From NCBI GenBank assembly GCA_024195265.1, contig JAJLRJ010000008.1, positions 40,602,873 to 40,666,872 on the forward strand: a DNA stretch of 64,000 nt, given 5' to 3'. Source of the stretch: Dendrophyllia cribrosa. Taxonomy: Eukaryota > Cnidaria > Anthozoa > Scleractinia > Dendrophylliidae. Below the pieces are notes generated by a model that had not been told where the DNA came from, did not search any database, and was given only the letters and a program-made list of their open reading frames with translations. The translations under genes and the position numbers were made by a program. Below are positions 58,484 to 64,000 of this stretch, piece after piece (the first letter of the stretch is position 1; every line of letters begins with the position of its first letter).

Positions 58484-61400
58484 CTATCTTTTGTTTTGTT
58501 TTGCTTGTTCTTGTTTCTGCATTTGGCGTTTGTAATCCTCAAATGTCAGCAAATCTGCTTCTGCTCCAGTGTTGCTCTTTTTTTCAAGGAATAGTCCAAG
58601 TGGTTCACGATGCAGAAGGGATATACTTCTATTCCAGTAAGGTTCCTCTATGCCCAACACTTCACGGACCTTTTTTGCTATTACCTAGGGAAATGAAGGA
58701 ATGAAAAAAGTTATGAAAAAGTATTGAAACTTGCCATTCTATCTTAAATTTTCAAAAATTTAAGGTGGCTCCAAACCCCACCCCACTTTAAACTTTGCAA
58801 AATGTTGTATCTTAAAGACCCAGTATTGTCCATTATGCATTGTGTGCTGCGAGCATTGGCGGCCATTTTCTTGATGTTGAAAAATCAGGTAGGGCTTACA
58901 GCTCTTTGTAATCCATTTGCACCAGCAATGTTGGTGGTTAAACATTTATTCAAGTACCTTATTTATCAGGCGACACTCAAGAACGTAATTTAATATAAAA
59001 CCTTTGAACAGAACAGAAGCACAAGACGATATAATTCCTTTCCACGCGATAGAATGTTTGGCACGAGAAAATCAAAACCCCGGAAAACAATACAAGCCTC
59101 GCTCCCGTGCAAACCAAAACAATAATAGAGGTGCGTGAAGCATAATAGACAATACTGGGTCTTAAACATGCTGATTACAATTTGATAATAAAAATTGGGG
59201 GCCAATGAGCTTGTGTTTTTAGAAGCACGTAAAGCTTTTTATTATGGTAATCTGTTGTCCTGACTGACCATAACTTGTTCAACAATAACTAAGCATTTGT
59301 TTGATTACCATTGTATGTACGAACTTGTAAAGAGTGGAAGTATTGATTTATCAAAGTTTAAGTATTGGAAATTACTAGAAACTGTTGTGAGCCACCTTCA
59401 AGTGATTTTACTTAACCCATGAAATAGTAAATAGTACACACTATTAGACTAATTCTCCATTGTTTAATTTGGACTATCACACTCTAACAATTATTGTTAG
59501 ATAGTGTTTCGCGGGTTAAGTAAAACCACTCTAAAAACACCCTTTCTGCCCATTAATTTCCCACTGGGAAAATTAAAATTGTACAGACCCCTAGCCACCC
59601 AGGCCTGGAGCCAGTGAGAAATGCAACAAATACAAACCTTTATGTCTTCAAAATCATTGACTCCCATTCTTGGCAGTGACGATGCATCAACATTGATAAG
59701 TTTCCTTCCATTTATAAGGTTATCTGTGAAGCAGGCCTGTCAAGAACAAGGAAGAAGTCTGATATTATTATAAAGACCCCTTCATGGTGTTCACTTCACC
59801 CCTAAGGAGGGGGATGCCCATATAAAAGTAATGAGGGTGATCATTGTACCTTTAAGGGTTAAAATTTGTGGTTTGGTTAAGCCAGAAAAATATGCTGACA
59901 GAAAAAAGTTTTCAGAAATAATAATGGCTCAGTCAATTCCAAGTGTGACCACCCCCCCCCCCCCCCCCCCCCCCCCCCCCTTGGGCTTTTGTCATTTATT
60001 CTCTTCAGACAACTTCAAATGCCCCATGGTGGGGTCAGCCAATATACTGACAAGCCCCATGGTGTGGCTTAGAAATATGTGCAAAATAAATGCCCCGCCC
60101 TTGGGACAAAACCAACATTACATTTCGTTGCAAACAAGTTAATAATTTGATTTTAAAGCAGGGCAACTAGATTGGAATAACACCACAACATCAAATACAA
60201 AAGCTACATCTACACAAATGGGGACCGACATCTTGACAAATGCCTGAAGGGGATGATCACACTTGGAATTGACTGAGCCATAAATGCTTTAACAAATAAA
60301 AAAATAAATAGGAATTTCAGTGGAATCCACAAGGTGGCTCTTACTAATCCTTTGTTTCTGGATCAAATTAAAATTTGGAAATGTTGGTTTTTGTGGAGGG
60401 AAGAAACCGTAGTAAGTGAACATGGCATCCTTGAAAAGCAGCTTTAGTATGTAATTAGTTGTTATTTTAGTTAAATGTCAGTTATTTTAGTTAGGTGTAA
60501 TAGTTCTTCATTTTATCTTTTTAAATAATTGTATGCTGAAGGAATTTTTACCCTGTCTATAGTTATTATTCATTCATTCACCCCCTCCCCCCGCCCCCAA
60601 ACCTCTATAAACATACCCCTAAATTGGGTTTCTGGAATTTTTACCCTGTCTAAAGTTATTATTCATTCATTCACCCCACCCCCCCCCCCCCCCCCCCCAC
60701 CCCCGAACCTCTGTAAACATACCCCTAAATTGGGTTTCTGGAATCTTTTAGGTGTCCCTTTAAATATTTCTAATGATCATTACCCCCATCAATTTTATAT
60801 GGAAGTACCCCTGCCTCCCCCTCCCCCTGTGCTTCACCGTGAAGTAAGATTGTACAGGATACAGTGCCACTCATTTGTATCATCGTTGAAAAAAGTGTCC
60901 CTACATTCTATGACACTCACTTGTACAGCATTACAATACATGCAAATAATTTTAGGGATGGCTGCAGAGTGCACGGTTAGCAATTTATCTACAGCCTGAA
61001 CCTCGAAAAAGGCCAATCTGTGACATTATTTTCTGGCAAAATAAAATGTCGGAAAGTTGACATCCCTTCGCACTTGCACGTAAACATCACCTCGTACACT
61101 TTATCTCTGCAAGAAAAACTTGAAGTAATCTGTTGCAACTACTCAAGTTCTGCACAGTTGAGAGTCATGCACATATGCATTAATCTCATTAATTCTTTGT
61201 CGTGACACTAGCTATAATTACATATGTAAATTTCAACAATAATTGCAACATTCCTTTGCGGTGCGCGAGACAGAAATAGCGCAAGACTTGCGTAACTTAC
61301 AACAAATGTGAGTGCGGCTTGCAATAGTTGTGTGGAAATATGCAAGCTGCATTACAAATTAATACACGAACACGCGCGCTTGAATTTAGCGAATGAACAC

Positions 61401-61649
61401 ACAAAAAGAAAAACATGCACAAAGTTCATTTAGCGCGCGCACTACATCGGACACGCAGTATTCTTACAAATGCTACTGATTTTTTCTTACCCGATACTGG
61501 TTAAAGCCTAGAAATTCAACCCAATCAGCAACGTCTTCTATAGTCCAACTCATACAAGAAGGAGTTCCATCGGAGTCAAAAGTCGGATCGAATCCATTGT
61601 CAAATTTCGTAGGAGTCCTTCTGGAACTTTTAACAAGTCCTTCCGCCAT
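58484..61649 (-). CDS. SAMD15: SAM-domain protein, SAMD15-like, 3 exons
   Basis: A small protein with one sterile alpha motif domain, a protein-interaction fold; its cellular role is not established. Exons in transcript order: 61649-61491, 59736-59638, 58684-58484; GT..AG and in phase, 152 residues. The SAM domain runs about 34-102: WTIEDVADWVEFLGFNQYR, ACFTDNLINGRKLINVD, SSLPRMGVNDFEDIKVIAKK, VREVLGIEEP. The next block YWNRSISLLHREPLGLFLE continues the resemblance to the C-terminal part of SAMD15 as I remember it. The tail is Lys/Gln-rich (KRQMQKQEQAKQNKR), likely a short coiled or disordered end. The long N-terminal repeat region of vertebrate SAMD15 is absent. The first ATG follows a plausible context (AAAG ATGG). 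Introns hold a TIR element and C-runs. Confidence 0.9.
59924..60281. mobile_element. TIR element, CAGTCAATTCCAAG family, 358 bp
   Basis: The left end ATGGCTCAGTCAATTCCAAG then TGTGACCA is inversely repeated at the right as TGATCACACTTGGAATTGAC followed by TGAGCCAT. A C29 run begins 28 bp inside the left end. The interior has GCCCCATGGTG repeats reminiscent of the GGGGCATTTGAC words in 19954-20862. SAMD15-like intron. Confidence 0.8.
59952..59980. repeat. C29 homopolymer
   Basis: The longest homopolymer in the window, just inside the left terminus of a TIR element. Confidence 0.9.
60541..60739. repeat. tandem duplication, two ~93-106 bp units
   Basis: Both units run GGAATTTTTACCCTGTCTA, TTATTATTCATTCATTCACC, a C-rich tract, GAACCTCT(A/G)TAAACATACC and CCTAAATTGGGTTTCT. 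They differ mainly in the C-tract, which reaches C20 (60679-60698) in the second unit. SAMD15-like intron. Confidence 0.85.
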
Positions 61650-62449
61650 CTTTGTTTACCTTGGCAACATGAGCTATCCCAAGATTCCGCGCGCGCGGGG
61701 AGGGAAGGAAGGAGGGAGGAGTGAGCTGAGGGCAAGCGCAGGGGCAGGACCAGGTTTGGTTTATATGACTTATATTCTTGTGTTTTTTATGATAGCAGTC
61801 CAGAATAAAATAAAAATCATTAAGGAAGACAGGGATAGCTTACCGGCGGTCACTCTTTTAACTCAAGCAAAGTCGAGCGAGGAGCTCAACAGGTGCGATT
61901 ACGCGCGAAAACTCGCCCAGTTCCTGGAAATTGGCCATTCCTCTTTTGTTTCCTGTCGCAGCATTACCATGTTTAGTTCACAGAAGTCAGATTCATATTT
62001 GGCCACTTGTCACACGTAATGTGTGAATGACTAGCTTATATATGGCAGCCGACAGTAGCGAATCCCTCTTACTGACTTATCCTGAAAACATTTTTCAGTC
62101 CCTATTAGGGGTCCTATTAACATTTTCACTCAACCTTATTCACTGGAGTCCCCTTAGAGAAGGCGGCTGACACTCCAGACTATTGTAATGCGGGTAATTT
62201 TTGGAGAGAACTACTCTGGAGTTAGTTCATGGAATTCTCGCAAAAAAATTAAAACTGGTCATAAAATAACGAAGATTCAAAACAGTAGCTAACAGTGAAA
62301 ACGTGAAATTAATGTTAGGGTGCAAAAAAGAAGCGTCGATAGTTCAAACTGGACAAGGTCAAAATAAATTACTCTAGATTGCATTGATTATCGTCGTGAG
62401 CTCGACTTCCGAAAGTGAAATGATCGTAAATTAATAAATTTTGTTGACC
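61650..62449. other. upstream region of SAMD15-like gene
   Basis: A GC/AG-rich patch (61688-61750, GCGCGCGCGGGGAGG then GGAAGGAGGGAGG) is a candidate promoter. A 140-codon plus-strand frame here overlaps the SAMD15-like first exon and shows no family signature, so it is not called as a gene. Confidence 0.45.
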
Positions 62450-63164
62450 TTAAGGTTACAGTGTACCTTCGGGGGTGTCTCCAGCATAACAGCTCTAGCG
62501 TCTTAAGATTATACTTAATATACCTAAACCCAGATATCAAATTAAAGCTTATAGAGCTGGCCATCTAAATATGGAAACCATTTGGTAATAAAATGAATTG
62601 TCGAATTTTTTACGACGTCTAAATTCGAACGTCCGAATCAGCTTTAAAACGCTATAACTCAAAGCGATTATTGTATTTTGCTAATTTGATTTGTTCTCGG
62701 GGTTTCGGACACGAAGCGCTAAAAAAACGTGTCGGCGATTTTCCATATTCAATTGCAGTGAAAAGTTACAGAATATTTTCGAAAAAGGGAGAAAAAAATT
62801 GGAGTGATCGCACGGAAATGGCTTTTGACGAAAAAGTTTTCGGAAATAAGAAATTCGCCGACACGTTTTTGTTGATTATATGTTAGCCTAGCTTCTGTCC
62901 AAATTTGAGGAAAATCGAACGAATTCCCTTTGAGTTGTAGCTCTTTAAAGTGTCCCCTACAAGCGAAAAATTAACTTTGAGAAAACAGCGCTTAGAAAAA
63001 CATATCGCTATATAAACAAACTCCGCCCACAAAAGTTATATCGTCATTTCGCCGTCAATTTTCACTATTTTTCGATAATTTTTTTGGGGATGAAAACTTT
63101 ATTTTGACGCCAAAAAAAAAAAAATTCAATAAATTTTCGATCCGAAGGTACACTGTAACCTTAA
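62450..63164. mobile_element. TTAA-flanked TIR element, 715 bp
   Basis: TTAA at 62450-62453 and 63161-63164 encloses perfect 19-bp terminal repeats GGTTACAGTGTACCTTCGG and its inverse. A second inverted pair (AACGTGTCGGCGA at 62727-62739; TCGCCGACACGTT-type at 62854-62867) forms an internal stem. No transposase. Same target rule as 10668-11084 but a different terminus, so a distinct family. Confidence 0.8.
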
Positions 63165-64000
63165 ACGGGTTCGTGAGGCATGACAGAGCATGGTTTTCTG
63201 GGATTTTTTTTGTCTTGAACGGGGTATCGATTTCATCACTTTTTGTTTTAAACGGGTGCAGTCAGTTTTATATGCTATCTTTAGTTACAATTCAACACAT
63301 CGATCCACTGCCCAAATATGGTAAAAAAGTTATCGATATACGCCATGTGTACATGACGTATATCCAACGATGGGGGTAAATTTCGCATTTTGACAAGAGA
63401 ATGCAAAAATGACAGACCGGTCTCGATATTTTTTGGGACAATTTGTAAATGTCTAAGAGGGGGTCTCAAAAATCAGAATTCAACACGGTGGGAAAATCAC
63501 AGAGTTGTGGCCGCACCTCTCCACCAGAGCATTTGTCAGATTAATTTAGTTCGTCTACCTGTAATTTACCTGTTTTACTGTGTTGTTTTTAAAAATATAT
63601 CTACAGTTATGAGTGAATTAAAATTAAATTGAATCATGTGGTTATTTGCGTTGGAATCCGGTCACTTCGCTCATTAAGAATAACTGACGAATATTAATCA
63701 AACGCCTCTGTCGCCGTTTTCTGTTAGTCCTGGCTAAATTTCAAAATAAATAGGATATCCACTAACCCCTAGCAAATGAGTTTCTGTCCCCCTCTATGAT
63801 TACATTAAACCTCCTGCTATATGATGTTTCGATGATGTAAGAGGAAAATAGATGTTGATGACTAGGGAAATGTAGGGGAATCACAAGACAAAATGCGAAA
63901 CAGCGATATTGCAAGATATTGAAAAACTTTTATTGACAAATAGTGCCGTCTTTTCATTCTTTAGACATTAGACCTCGATAGACCTGTTTTAGTAAAAAAT
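63165..64000. other. right-edge region with no recognised gene
   Basis: About 835 bp. ATCGATATACGCCATGTGTACATG-type sequence near 63333-63356 is partly self-complementary, but no element boundaries, coding exons or RNA genes could be supported. Confidence 0.4.

Noticed and set aside
60529..60999. 156-codon Pro/Ser-rich ORF
   Set aside because: It runs through the tandem C-tract duplication in an intron; poly-Pro comes from the C runs.
61597..62019. 140-codon plus-strand ORF
   Set aside because: It begins antisense to the SAMD15-like first exon, has no recognisable domain, and its second half is low-information sequence.
62671..62886. 71-codon ORF inside the 715-bp TTAA element as a transposase remnant
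   Set aside because: Too short, no DDD/DDE-type motif, and its sequence is largely the internal inverted stem.

Overview
This is a eukaryotic, AT-rich, intron-rich and repeat-dense nuclear window. The proteins are animal-like, and the mix of small inverted-repeat transposons (MITEs), tRNA-derived SINEs and poly-G/poly-C-ended repeats is what I associate with anthozoan cnidarians, most likely a stony coral. That assignment rests on recognition, not on a search. No bacterial operons, CRISPR arrays or viral genes are visible.

Seven protein-coding genes can be assembled exon by exon with GT..AG junctions and consistent reading phase. (1) 274-7868 (+): the last 12 exons of a P2A-type Ca2+-ATPase of the SERCA/ECA family; its start lies outside the window. 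(2) 12661-17647 (-): a 4-exon PP2C phosphatase, PPM1D/Wip1-like. (3) 21202-27332 (+): a 7-exon phosphoenolpyruvate phosphomutase, the entry enzyme to phosphonates. (4) 34202-44797 (-): an 11-exon plasma-membrane syntaxin. (5) 48818-51502 (-): a single-exon 894-aa Mab-21/cGAS-like protein. (6) 52153-57607 (+): the GTPase Ran in 4 exons. (7) 58484-61649 (-): a 3-exon SAM-domain protein, SAMD15-like. The neighbours are functionally unrelated, as is usual for an animal genome. Pairs 1/2, 3/4 and 6/7 converge; 2/3 and 5/6 diverge. The Mab-21-like gene and Ran lie head to head about 650 bp apart.

Most of the remaining DNA is repeats. At least fifteen elements with terminal inverted repeats or foldback structure were delimited. 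Two are near-identical TTAA-flanked copies (10668-11084 and 41770-42184), one of which has an empty paralogous site close by. One 393-bp element has poly-G/poly-C ends and 10-bp target duplications (5092-5484). A ~71-bp minisatellite of about 22 units spans 46515-48156. There are 14 G or C homopolymers of 14-29 nt, one only 18 bp upstream of the phosphomutase start codon. A decayed retrotransposon coding relic lies at 19399-19675.

The best candidates for new biology are the Mab-21/cGAS-like protein, whose nucleotidyltransferase core is split by about 400 residues and carries an unknown C-terminal region; the animal phosphonate enzyme with an N-terminal extension; and the ECA3-like rather than classical SERCA character of the Ca2+ pump.
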